DNA of 64,000 nt from assembly GCA_003241055.1 (NCBI GenBank), contig QFOD01000009.1, forward strand, positions 1 to 64,000, written 5' to 3'. Within the stretch, counting starts at the first letter, position 1, and each line of letters opens with the position of its first letter. Positions 1-7,173 of this stretch are shown one piece after another. The notes beneath the pieces are model-generated. The model had not been told where the DNA came from. It worked only from the letters and a program-made list of their open reading frames with translations, and made no database searches. The position numbers and the translations under genes were made by a program. The DNA comes from Roseateles depolymerans (GTDB taxonomy: Bacteria; Pseudomonadota; Gammaproteobacteria; Burkholderiales; Burkholderiaceae_C).

Positions 1-630
1 TCGGCTGTTCGGTGCGGTCGGCACGAGGAACCCGGTTGGCCCTGTTGCCACCGTCTTTCCTGAGTTCATCGCCCGCGACGGTCAGGAGCGCGCGAACGGG
101 TGCCGTCAAGGAAACAAGCGCAGGGTTGGTGCGGCCCGCAGCGCAGCGAGGACACGGCCCTGCGCGCCTTGACGGCGCACGGGCGCGGGCTACAGTCGCG
201 GACAAGGTGATGAAGTCAGGGGAGACGGCTGGACAAGGCAACGGCCCCTCAACACGCCGACCGCACGGCAAGCGAAGCGCGCAGGCCCGAAGCTGGAAGC
301 CGGGCCGGAGGCGTCAGCCGAGCGGAGCGAGGGAACGATGGAAGCCCGACAGGGGCGAAACCCCGCAGGGGGTTCGATGCGCAGCACGACAGCGCGACCG
401 GCCATCTCCCAGGAGGCCGGGGACGCCCAGCCTTCAATGCCAAAGAAACAGCAAGATCAGAACTTGCACACGCAAGGCATCGTGGATCTGCTGCGAATGT
501 GGTCTGGCCGATCCGGCGCAGCCGGGTCGGCGGTGTTCAGGGGCGCCAAGCCTGCGCGGCGGGGATAGCCCGCAGGGCTTTCCCCTGGAGGCAAGCGAAG
601 CGCGTAGCGCCCCGCAGGGGCGCGAAGGCA
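1..630. other. Non-coding or undeciphered left edge of the integrated element
   Basis: I see no convincing gene here. The stretch is GC-rich with many short inverted repeats. Around 170-185 and 268-325 it carries degraded stretches resembling the leaders found before the DUF2958 and RadC genes (the TTGACGGCG block and the GCGCGCAGGCC/GCCGGAGGCGTCAG block). A less GC-rich patch near 437-568 could encode about 43 residues but has no recognisable homology or ribosome site. The far end of the element lies outside the window. Confidence 0.4.
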
Positions 631-909
631 TCACGCCGAGTCGTCAAGGCGCAGACTGGATTCCGACACCGGCATCCACGGTGCCGACGAGTCCAGCAGA
701 TAGCGCGCACCGCGCGCGTACAGACCCGAAAGCCCGGTGGGCTGATAGAGCCCGGTGACGCGACACCGGAACTGTGCGCCGTACTCTTTGGTGTAGATCA
801 CCGCGTCGCCGACCTTGAAGCGCAAGGGCTGGCCGTTCTCCGGCGCGAACGGTTTGAGCGCATCGTGCTGCGCCGTGATTTCGATGATGTAGTCGTGATG
901 GCTGCTCAT
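631..909 (-). CDS. Small unknown protein of the integrated element (92 aa)
   Basis: I do not recognise this family. The protein starts MSSHHDYIIEITAQHD and has a mid-region (RFKVGDAVIYTKEYG) that reads like a small beta-barrel fold. The ATG at 909 is chosen because GAAGGA lies just upstream; an overlapping ATG five bases earlier is in another frame and stops after two codons. It lies 65 bp downstream of the DUF2958 gene on the same strand, so the two are probably co-transcribed. Its position among RadC, DUF2958, DUF1016 and an integrase suggests an accessory protein of an integrative or conjugative element. Function unknown. Confidence 0.6.
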   Translation of the reverse strand: MSSHHDYIIEITAQHDALKPFAPENGQPLRFKVGDAVIYTKEYGAQFRCRVTGLYQPTGLSGLYARGARYLLDSSAPWMPVSESSLRLDDSA

Positions 910-974
910 GGCATGGATTTCCTTCGGTGGTTGAAAAAACGCAAGGAGCGCCTTGCGACGCTCCACAGGCCACG

Positions 975-1325
975 TCAGACAACGACACGCCCGGCCAGCC
1001 GCGCATCACGCGCATAGGCACTCAGCCGCTTCTCGGCGCGGAACGACAGGTCGCGTTCGATCGGCAGGCCCAGCCCACCGCGCACCGTCGCCAACTCGCC
1101 CAGGCTGACCCAGCCGATTTCCGGCTCACCCAACCCCAGGTCGCAAAGACCGAAAGCGTGGTCGTGGTCATCGGGATCAATCTCGGTCAACAGCCAAGTC
1201 GCGCCGGCATCCGGCGTGAACAGCTTGACCACGGGCGCCGGATCGAAGTCCGGGTTCTCCAAGGATTCGCGGCCGTTGGCCAGCAGCACGATGCGCTGCT
1301 CGTCGGTGATGAATGCGTGGTTCAT
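975..1325 (-). CDS. DUF2958 domain protein (116 aa)
   Basis: The protein matches the DUF2958 pattern: an N-terminal TDEQR...LLANG segment, then VKLFTPDAGATWLLTEIDPDD, then a FGLCDLGLGEPEIGWVSLGEL core and a basic end. DUF2958 proteins are common on plasmids and integrative elements and have no known activity. The ATG at 1325 follows AGGAGTTCACC, a good ribosome site, and is preferred to the longer in-frame extension to 1436. Its upstream region (1347-1560) is a close relative of the region before the RadC-like gene, suggesting shared regulation. Confidence 0.75.
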   Translation of the reverse strand: MNHAFITDEQRIVLLANGRESLENPDFDPAPVVKLFTPDAGATWLLTEIDPDDHDHAFGLCDLGLGEPEIGWVSLGELATVRGGLGLPIERDLSFRAEKRLSAYARDARLAGRVVV

Positions 1326-1346
1326 GGTGAACTCCTGAAAGGTTGC

Positions 1347-1560
1347 CGGGCGGAATTGCCCGACCCTTCCGGGGCACGGCGCAGCGCAAGCAGTCAAAGA
1401 TCGAAGACGGCCGCCAGGCCGCAAGCGTGCCCGCACGCGCAGTCATTGACGGCGAGCACGCCGTGGCACGATGGGGGGGAACAGCAAGACCGCCACCCTC
1501 GCACTTCCACGCACCCCGGCTTCCGGCAAGTGCGAAGCACGCGCAGGCCCGCATGGGCCG
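1347..1560. repeat. Duplicated leader, copy A (before the DUF2958 gene)
   Basis: This intergenic stretch aligns end to end with 2136-2345. Shared landmarks in order are CGGGCGGAATTGCCCG (a CGGGC/GCCCG inverted pair, 1347-1362), a block reading CACGGCGCAGCGCAAGCAGTCA, ACGGCCGCCAGG, the hairpin ACGGCGAGCACGCCGT (1449-1464) after TTG, GGGAACAGCAAGACCGCC, and GCGCGCAGGCCCG-like ends. Placement directly before a start codon in both copies suggests a common promoter or 5' UTR control region. Confidence 0.75.
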
Positions 1561-1582
1561 TAGCTGCGCTGCCGGACGCAGC

Positions 1583-1603
1583 AAAAAGGGGGCCGAAGCC
1601 CCC
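1583..1603 (-). terminator. Rho-independent terminator after the RadC-like gene
   Basis: On the minus strand this reads GGGGGC-TTCG-GCCCCC followed by TTTTT: a perfect 6-bp GC stem closed by a stable UUCG tetraloop and a T run. It begins 5 bp past the stop codon of the RadC-like gene, so it ends that transcript and separates it from the DUF2958 gene. Confidence 0.9.
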
Positions 1604-1607
1604 TCGG

Positions 1608-2117
1608 TCAGAGCAGGCCACATTCAGCGAAAGACGTGGTGGCGCAGCCAGCCACGATGATGTGATCCAGCGTGCGAACGTCTACCAGCGTCAGCGCTTG
1701 CTGAAGCTGTGAGGTCAGCGCCTTGTCGGCCGCGCTCGGCTTGGGGTTGCCGCTCGGGTGGTTGTGCGAAACGATGACCGCCGCCGCATTGAGCCGCAGT
1801 GCCTCCTTGACCACCTCGCGCGGATGCACCGATGCACTGTCGATCGTGCCGCGGAACATCTCGACGTATTCGATCAAGCGATGCTGCGTGTCGAGGAACA
1901 GCACTGCAAAGACTTCGTGCTCGTAGCCGGCCAGCTTGGCGCACAGATACTCCTTGACCGCCGCCGGCGAACTGAACGCTTCACCGCGCTGCATCTTGTG
2001 CTCGATGGCCTGGCGCGCGGCCTCCAGAATCTGGTCAGTCGTCGCCAGCAGGTAGCGGCCCTGCGCATCACGCACCATCAGCGAGACATCGAACGAGGAA
2101 AAGGACAGTTGCGACAT
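1608..2117 (-). CDS. RadC-family JAB/MPN domain protein (169 aa)
   Basis: The C-terminal two thirds form a RadC-type JAB domain. The metal-binding JAMM signature is intact (SHNHPSGNPKPSAAD, with the H-x-H and the later D), preceded by VFAVLFLDTQHRLIEYVEMFRGT, the usual RadC strand region. The N-terminal helix-hairpin-helix of full-length chromosomal RadC is absent, as in the short RadC homologues carried by plasmids and integrative elements. The biochemical role of these short forms is not established. The ATG at 2117 follows CGGAG with 7-nt spacing. A strong terminator follows, and the leader is duplicated before the neighbouring DUF2958 gene. Confidence 0.85.
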   Translation of the reverse strand: MSQLSFSSFDVSLMVRDAQGRYLLATTDQILEAARQAIEHKMQRGEAFSSPAAVKEYLCAKLAGYEHEVFAVLFLDTQHRLIEYVEMFRGTIDSASVHPREVVKEALRLNAAAVIVSHNHPSGNPKPSAADKALTSQLQQALTLVDVRTLDHIIVAGCATTSFAECGLL

Positions 2118-2135
2118 GATCGTGCTCCGGTTGCT

Positions 2136-2345
2136 CGGGCGGAATTGCCCGGAACCGTCGGGAGCACGGCGCAGCGCAAGCAGTCAGGGGTCGCAGACGG
2201 CCGCCAGGACGCAAGCGCGCATTCGCGCGCGCCGCCCTTGACGGCGAGAACGCCGTGATACGGTGAAGGGAACAGCAAGACCGCCCACACCCCGCCCACT
2301 GCACACACCCGCCTTTGGGCAAGCGCAGCGCGCAGGCCCGAGAGG
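2136..2345. repeat. Duplicated leader, copy B (before the RadC-like gene)
   Basis: This is the second copy of the 1347-1560 repeat. It contains CGGGCGGAATTGCCCG at 2136-2151, the CACGGCGCAGCGCAAGCAGTCA block, ACGGCCGCCAGG, the hairpin ACGGCGAGAACGCCGT at 2241-2256 (6-bp stem, 4-nt loop differing from copy A), and GGGAACAGCAAGACCGCC. The loop differs while the stem is preserved, which favours a selected structure or protein-binding site. The remainder of the 2118-2442 gap holds no gene that I can support. Confidence 0.75.
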
Positions 2346-2442
2346 GCCGGAGGCGTCAGGGATCAAAGCCGGATGGCCGCGATTCGGCACGAAGCGCGGG
2401 GCGCAGCCCGCGAGCCCGACGGCGGCACGCCGGGACGCCCGG

Positions 2443-3585
2443 TTATCGCTTGCGCTTCCTGGGAAGCGCGGTCACGCGAGATTCGATCAGCCGACGCGTG
2501 TTCTCCAGTTCCTGTTGCAGCACTTCGGCATCCGGCAGCACCATCTTGTAATTCGCCGCCATCACCTTGTTGGGCAAGCCTTCCAGCGCGTACCGCGCCA
2601 AGGCGTACCCCTTGTCGGCGCAGAGAATCAAGCCCACGGGCGGGTTTTCCTCGGGGAACGTCCAGTGTTCCTTCGCATAGTTGCAATACAAGTGCATCTG
2701 GCCCACGTCGGCATGCGTCAACGCGCCGAGCTTCAAGTCGATGATGACCAGGCAACGCAAGCGCCGATGGAAAAACAGCAGATCGACGCGATACCACGTC
2801 TGGTCGATGCGCAAGCGACGCTGCCGCCCGACGAAGGTGAAGCCATCGCCCAGCTCCAGCAGGAAATCCTCCAGCCGCCGAATCAAGGCTTGTTCGAGGT
2901 CGGATTCGGAATACTCGTCCTTGAGGTCAAGGAACTCCAGCACGAGCGGGTCTTTGATCGCATCATCGACCGTCACGGCATCGGCCGGCTTCGGCACGGC
3001 GCCCTTGACCAGCATCGCCGCCTTGTTCTTCGACAGCGCCGTGCGCTCGTAGAACTGGCTGCCGATCTGCCGGTCAAGCTGGCGCACGCTCCAGCCGCCG
3101 CGCAGGGCTTCGGCTTCGTAGAACTGGCGCGCATGGTCGTCCTTGACCATCAGCAGCCGCACATAGGCCGACCACGGCAAGGGGAAGACCTGAGCCAGTT
3201 CGTCCAGCCGCCCAGGGCGCCCCTGCGACAGCGCTAGGGAAGATTCGCTAGACACTGTCTGGCGAATTGGCCAAGTCAGGAAGAATGACCGCATCTGCTG
3301 CAAGTTCGGGCGGCTGAACCCGCGCCCGAACTGCGTGGTCAGGTCTGCCGACAGCCGCTCGATCAACTGCTCGCCGTACCCCGCGCGGCGTTTGCCCTGC
3401 TGCTCGGCCTCCACGATGCGGCGGCCGATTTCCCAATAGCTGGCGGTCATCAGCGCGTTGACGCTGCGCGCCGTGGCGCGGCGTGCAGCGTCGAGCAGTT
3501 CCACGATGCCGCCGTGGATGCCGGCGTAGCCGGCAGGCAAGGCGGCAGCCTTGGCCGCCACTGCGGACGATTGCTTGCTGCTCAT
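2443..3585 (-). CDS. DUF1016/YhcG-type PDDEXK nuclease-domain protein (380 aa)
   Basis: The protein has the two-part DUF1016 layout. An N-terminal helical part contains ASYWEIGRRIVEAEQQGKRRAGYGEQLIERLS and FSRPNLQQMRSFFLTWP. The C-terminal PDDEXK-like nuclease fold contains YRVDLLFFHRRLRCLVIIDLKLG (acidic residue plus D-x-K core) and EENPPVGLILCADKG. Family members are widespread on mobile elements and are predicted nucleases; their biological role is unsettled. The ATG at 3585 overlaps the integrase stop (ATGA), so it is translated with the integrase. A longer in-frame extension to 3912 lies inside the integrase gene and is rejected. Confidence 0.85.
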   Translation of the reverse strand: MSSKQSSAVAAKAAALPAGYAGIHGGIVELLDAARRATARSVNALMTASYWEIGRRIVEAEQQGKRRAGYGEQLIERLSADLTTQFGRGFSRPNLQQMRSFFLTWPIRQTVSSESSLALSQGRPGRLDELAQVFPLPWSAYVRLLMVKDDHARQFYEAEALRGGWSVRQLDRQIGSQFYERTALSKNKAAMLVKGAVPKPADAVTVDDAIKDPLVLEFLDLKDEYSESDLEQALIRRLEDFLLELGDGFTFVGRQRRLRIDQTWYRVDLLFFHRRLRCLVIIDLKLGALTHADVGQMHLYCNYAKEHWTFPEENPPVGLILCADKGYALARYALEGLPNKVMAANYKMVLPDAEVLQQELENTRRLIESRVTALPRKRKR

Positions 3586-4787
3586 GCCGTTGCCTCCTGT
3601 GGCTGACTCTGCCGCGCCCCCGTGATGGCCTGGCGCCGGCTGGCCACCAGCTCGGCCGCATCGCGCACCGGCTTGTCCTCGGTGTGGACGTAGTGCATGA
3701 ACTGCGCGACGGTCTTGTGCTGGGTCAGCTCCATACCGACCTTGATCGGGACACCAGAATTGGCAATGTCCGTCGCCGAGCGGTGGCGGATGCCGTGCGT
3801 GCCAACGTGCGGCACGCCAGCGGCCTTGAGCACCCGGCACCAGCCGCCATAGTGCTCGCCGAAGGTCAGGTGCTTGTCCGGGTCGTTGGGCGACGGCAGG
3901 ACGTAGGGGCAACCTTCACGGCGCGGCGCCGTCGAAAGCAGCCGATAGGCTTCCGCGCTCATGGGCTTGGACATGCCGCCGGTCTTGCTGTCGGGCCAGA
4001 CCACGCGGCGGTTCTCGAAGTCCAGCCAAGTCCATTCGAGTGGGCAGATTTCGGAGCGACGCGCAGCGAACTCGAATTGGAGGCGTATCGCCAGTGGGAT
4101 GACGTAGTTCTCCAGTTCCTCCGCTTCCAGCTTCTCCAACTGGCGGAAGACGCGCACCAGTTCATCGTCCACGATGAGCCGGGTTTCCTTGCCAGGCGGG
4201 TACATCGGAACATGGCGGCACGGATTCGTGCCGTCCGGGCGGAAGCCCCACACTTCGGCCAGGTTGAACATCTTGCGCAGCACGCCGAAAGCCTTGTTCG
4301 CCTCGGTCGGCTTGTAGGCCAGCTTCTCCATCAGGCCCGCAATATCGGGCCGTTTCACGTCCTGCACCTTCTTGCGGCCCAGCAGCGGGATGATGCAGCG
4401 GTCGATGACGCCCTGATAGCCTTCCTGCGTGCTGGGCTTGTTGCGCTTCTTGGAGTAGTCCTCCATGAACTTCGTGCACAACTCGGCCATCGTGGGCGCT
4501 TTGCGCGCCTCGGCCTTGGCGCCGCCGGGGTCGCCGCCCCGGCGAACCTCGGCCAGCCAGTCCTGCGCCATGACGCGGGCCTGTTCAACCGTCAGTTCCC
4601 CGAACAACCCCAAGGCGGGCTTGCGGCGTTCCCCGGCGTTCGTGCGGTACTGAAGCATGAACACCCGACGGCCCGCCGGGGTGATCTTGCAGAGGAAGCC
4701 GGGCACCACGGTATCCCGCAGTTCGATGGCCGTGGCCTGGGGTTGCGCCGTCTCTACGGCGGTCTTGGTGAGCTTGATCTTTGCCAT
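3582..4787 (-). CDS. int: Tyrosine recombinase / integrase (401 aa)
   Basis: This is a P4-like site-specific recombinase. An N-terminal arm-binding domain (about residues 1-90, DUF4102-like, with LRDTVVPGFLCKITPAGRR) is followed by a core-binding SAM-like domain (about 98-190) and the catalytic domain. The catalytic set appears complete: R243 (AARRSE), K268 (SKTGG), H331 and R334 (HGIRH), H357 (TQHKT) and nucleophile Y366 (HYVH). The ATG at 4787 follows AAGGAG. It lies 218 bp from the 3' end of tRNA-Thr, the classic geometry for an element integrated into a tRNA gene. It is coupled by ATGA overlap to the DUF1016 gene. Confidence 0.95.
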   Translation of the reverse strand: MAKIKLTKTAVETAQPQATAIELRDTVVPGFLCKITPAGRRVFMLQYRTNAGERRKPALGLFGELTVEQARVMAQDWLAEVRRGGDPGGAKAEARKAPTMAELCTKFMEDYSKKRNKPSTQEGYQGVIDRCIIPLLGRKKVQDVKRPDIAGLMEKLAYKPTEANKAFGVLRKMFNLAEVWGFRPDGTNPCRHVPMYPPGKETRLIVDDELVRVFRQLEKLEAEELENYVIPLAIRLQFEFAARRSEICPLEWTWLDFENRRVVWPDSKTGGMSKPMSAEAYRLLSTAPRREGCPYVLPSPNDPDKHLTFGEHYGGWCRVLKAAGVPHVGTHGIRHRSATDIANSGVPIKVGMELTQHKTVAQFMHYVHTEDKPVRDAAELVASRRQAITGARQSQPQEATA

Positions 4788-4963
4788 GATGACTCCTTGG
4801 AACGACCCGATTCCAGGAGCCAGATAGGAGCGGCGCGAGGGGAAACCGGGTCAGGTTTCGGAAAGCACCGGCATATGATGGACGCGCGTAAGTTATTGAT
4901 AAACCTGCTGTATCGAGCTACAGCGCAGTCCAGCGAAATGTCGGGCTGGAGTCATCGTGAAAC

Positions 4964-4995
4964 AAAAAAGCCCGTCACCTGGAGGGCGACGGGCT
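4964..4995 (-). terminator. Terminator downstream of tRNA-Thr
   Basis: On the minus strand AGCCCGTC and GACGGGCT form a perfect 8-bp stem around a 10-nt loop, followed by a T run. It starts 10 bp after the 3' end of tRNA-Thr and would end the tRNA (and possibly sspA-sspB) transcript. Since it lies between the tRNA and the integrase, the element junction is either within the tRNA 3' part or beyond this terminator. Confidence 0.85.
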
Positions 4996-5005
4996 GGGAT
5001 CTTGG

Positions 5006-5078
5006 TGCCGGCTATCGGATTCGAACTGATGACCTACCGCTTACAAGGCGGTTGCTCTACCAACTGAGCTAAGCCGGC
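5006..5078 (-). tRNA. tRNA-Thr (anticodon TGT)
   Basis: The minus-strand sequence folds as a complete cloverleaf of 73 nt. It has an acceptor stem GCCGGCT/AGCCGGC with discriminator A, a D-arm containing GCTCAGTTGGTAGAGC, an anticodon stem-loop CCGCC-TTGTAAG-CGG region with anticodon TGT, and a T-arm containing GTTCGAATC. CCA is not encoded. It lies 22 bp downstream of sspB and is the probable integration target of the element to its left; the duplicated 3' end expected at the far att site is outside this window. Confidence 0.95.
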
Positions 5079-5100
5079 AACAGGACGCGCATTCTAGGGC

Positions 5101-5619
5101 CTACTTGACCCGCTTCAGCGAAGGCCGTGGCGCACCGCCCGGCGCCTCCGGAGGCGGCTCATCGCCAGGCTCGGCCTCAGGCCCCTCGGCGGCAAGCCGC
5201 AGACCGCGCCGAGGCTCGGCCGGCTCCGCTGCGGGCGCAGGCACCGGCGCTGCAGGCGAAACCGCATCGCCGCCCGGCTCCGGCGCGGGGAAGGCCATGC
5301 CCTGGCCGTTCTCCCGCGCATAGATCGCGACGACATGATCGACAGGGACGACGATCTCGCGCGCCACCCCGCCGAAGCGGGCCTTGAACTGGATGTAGTC
5401 GTTGCCCAGATCCAGGCCGCTGGTCGCGTCGAAACCGACGTTCAGCACGATCTCGTTGTTGCTGACGTACTCCATCGGCACCTGCACGCCGCGGTCCACA
5501 TGCACCGCGATGTAGGGCGTGAAGCCGTTGTCGGTGCACCAGTCGTGCAGCGCCCGGATCAGATAGGGCCGCGTTGAAGTGCCCGTCGGCGCTCCACCGG
5601 ATTCGGTCTCTCGGGACAT
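5101..5619 (-). CDS. sspB: ClpXP adaptor / stringent starvation protein B
   Basis: SspB binds ssrA-tagged and other substrates and tethers them to ClpX. The N-terminal substrate-binding domain (about residues 15-115) shows the family pattern: TRPYLIRALHDWCTDNGFTPYIAV, QVPMEYVSNNEIVLNVG, LGNDYIQFKARFGG and a VVAIYARENGQGMAFP stretch. This is followed by a Pro/Ala/Glu-rich flexible linker and a basic C-terminal tail (RPSLKRVK), matching the ClpX-binding tail position. The ATG at 5619 is chosen because upstream in-frame sequence lies in sspA. It sits 11 bp after sspA, the standard operon. Confidence 0.93.
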   Translation of the reverse strand: MSRETESGGAPTGTSTRPYLIRALHDWCTDNGFTPYIAVHVDRGVQVPMEYVSNNEIVLNVGFDATSGLDLGNDYIQFKARFGGVAREIVVPVDHVVAIYARENGQGMAFPAPEPGGDAVSPAAPVPAPAAEPAEPRRGLRLAAEGPEAEPGDEPPPEAPGGAPRPSLKRVK

Positions 5620-5630
5620 CGATCCGGCGC

Positions 5631-6248
5631 TCAGCGGCGCATCACCTTCTCGGACGGGGTCAGCGCCTCGATGTAGGCCGGGCGGCTGAAGATGCGTTCG
5701 GCGTACTTCAGCAGCGGCAGCGCGTTCTTGGACATGTCGATGCCGTAATAGTCCAGACGCCACAGCAGCGGGGCGATGGCCACATCGAGCATCGAGAAGT
5801 CGTCGCCCAGCATGTACTTGTTCTTCAGGAAGATAGGCGCCAGCTGGGTCAGGCGGTCGCGGATCTGACTGCGGGCCTTTTCGAGCTGCTTGTCGGTGGC
5901 CTTGGTCGTCATGCCACGGCCTTCCAGCACGTTGACGTGGGCGAACAGTTCCTTCTCGAAGTTGAACAGGAACAGGCGCACGCGGGCACGGGCAACCGGG
6001 TCGCCGGGCATCAGCTGCGGGTGCGGAAAGCGCTCGTCGATGTACTCGTTGATGATGTGCGACTCGTACAGGATGAGGTCACGCTCGACGAGGATGGGCA
6101 CCTCGTTGTACGGGTTCATCAGCGCGATGTCTTCGGGCTTGGCGAAGAGGTCGACGTCGCGGATCTCGAAATCCATGCCCTTCTCGAACAGCACGAAGCG
6201 GCAACGGTGCGAGTAGGGGTCGGTGGTTCCAGAGTAAAGGACCATCAT
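5631..6248 (-). CDS. sspA: Stringent starvation protein A
   Basis: This glutathione-S-transferase-fold protein binds RNA polymerase rather than acting as an enzyme. The N-terminal thioredoxin-like half reads LYSGTTDPYSHRCRFVLFEKGMDFEI, with NPYNEVPILVERDLILYES, the SspA counterpart of the GST glutathione site. The helical C-terminal half includes FSMLDVAIAPLLWRLDYYGI. At 205 aa it is normal length. Start is ATG at 6248 or 6245. sspB follows at once; the bc1 operon terminator lies just upstream, so sspA probably has its own promoter in 6249-6300. Confidence 0.93.
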   Translation of the reverse strand: MMVLYSGTTDPYSHRCRFVLFEKGMDFEIRDVDLFAKPEDIALMNPYNEVPILVERDLILYESHIINEYIDERFPHPQLMPGDPVARARVRLFLFNFEKELFAHVNVLEGRGMTTKATDKQLEKARSQIRDRLTQLAPIFLKNKYMLGDDFSMLDVAIAPLLWRLDYYGIDMSKNALPLLKYAERIFSRPAYIEALTPSEKVMRR

Positions 6249-6300
6249 GGCGTCAGGCTCCCGAGAATCGGTTCATCAAACGCACGACTTTCGCCGTGCA

Positions 6301-6345
6301 GAAAAAGCAAAACGCAGTGGCGGGCCCAGAGGCGCGCCACTGCGT
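6301..6345 (-). terminator. Terminator of the petABC operon
   Basis: On the minus strand ACGCAGTGGCG and CGCCACTGCGT form a perfect 11-bp stem (6335-6345 with 6312-6322) around a 12-nt loop, followed by TTTGCTTTTTC. It lies 38 bp past the petC stop codon and before sspA. Confidence 0.9.
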
Positions 6346-6383
6346 GGTTGACCCGGTGCTGCTCGTGCACCCGGGGCGAGGGT

Positions 6384-7154
6384 TTACTTCACGTCCTTCC
6401 AGAACGCCGCATTCAGGCGCCATGCGAACAAGGTCAGGAAGCCCAGGAAAATCAGCACGATAACGCCAAGCTGGAAGCGCTTGCCTTGAGCGGGCTCGCC
6501 CATCCACTGGAGGTAAGCCACCAGATCGGCCACGGCATCGTCGTACTGTCGCTCGGTCAGCTTGCCCGGTGTCAGCTGTTCCCAGCCGGCAAACCGGTGC
6601 GTCTTCTTGTTCGCGTCGTGCGGGTCGGCAACTTCCTCGAACTTGGCGGCGCGCTGGCCTTGCAACTCCCACAGCACATGCGGCATCGCAACGCTGGGGA
6701 AGGCTAGATTATTCCATCCCGTGGCCTTGGTCGGGTCGCGGTAGAAAGTTCGCATGTAGGTATAGAGGTAATCCGCCCCCGATCCCTTGGCACCATCGGC
6801 CCGCGAACGGGCGATCACCGTGAGGTCGGGCGGGTTCGCGCCGAACCATGCCTTGGCCTGCTTGGGGTCCATGCTGACCTTCATGGTGTCGCCCACCTTG
6901 TCGGAGGCGAACAGCAGGTTGTTCTTGATTTCGGCCTCGGTCAGACCGATGTCGCGCAGCCGGTTGTAGCGCATGTAGGCCGCGCCGTGACAGTTCAGGC
7001 AGTAGTTGACGAACAGCTTGGCGCCGCTTTGCAGCGAGGCCACGTCCGACATCTTCTCCTTGGGGAACTTGTCCCATTCGATACCGTCACCGGAGGCCTG
7101 GGCCAGACCCGACAGACCCAGGGTGACCAGCAGCAGGGCGATCAGCTTTTTCAT
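6384..7154 (-). CDS. petC: Cytochrome c1, bc1 complex
   Basis: This is the haem-c subunit of the ubiquinol-cytochrome c reductase. A signal peptide (MKKLIALLLVTLGLSGLAQA) is followed by the haem-attachment motif CLNCH at residues 52-56. Later come the axial-ligand region (PSVAMPHVLWELQG) and a C-terminal anchor helix (about 228-250) ending in WRLNAAFWKDVK. At 256 aa the length is typical for betaproteobacteria. It is last in petA-petB-petC, 19 bp after petB, and is followed by a strong terminator. Confidence 0.95.
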   Translation of the reverse strand: MKKLIALLLVTLGLSGLAQASGDGIEWDKFPKEKMSDVASLQSGAKLFVNYCLNCHGAAYMRYNRLRDIGLTEAEIKNNLLFASDKVGDTMKVSMDPKQAKAWFGANPPDLTVIARSRADGAKGSGADYLYTYMRTFYRDPTKATGWNNLAFPSVAMPHVLWELQGQRAAKFEEVADPHDANKKTHRFAGWEQLTPGKLTERQYDDAVADLVAYLQWMGEPAQGKRFQLGVIVLIFLGFLTLFAWRLNAAFWKDVK

Positions 7155-7173
7155 GTTGTTGTGACTCCGCGGA

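Noticed and set aside
437..568. Possible 43-aa ORF in a less GC-rich patch (MPKKQQDQNLHTQGIVDLLRMW...)
   Set aside because: The base composition is suggestive, but there is no ribosome site, no recognisable homology and the end is repeat-like; left unannotated.
12..758. 248-codon plus-strand frame at the window start
   Set aside because: Arg/Pro/Ser-rich low-complexity translation over repeat-containing DNA, running into the antisense of a supported small gene; no motif or start signal.
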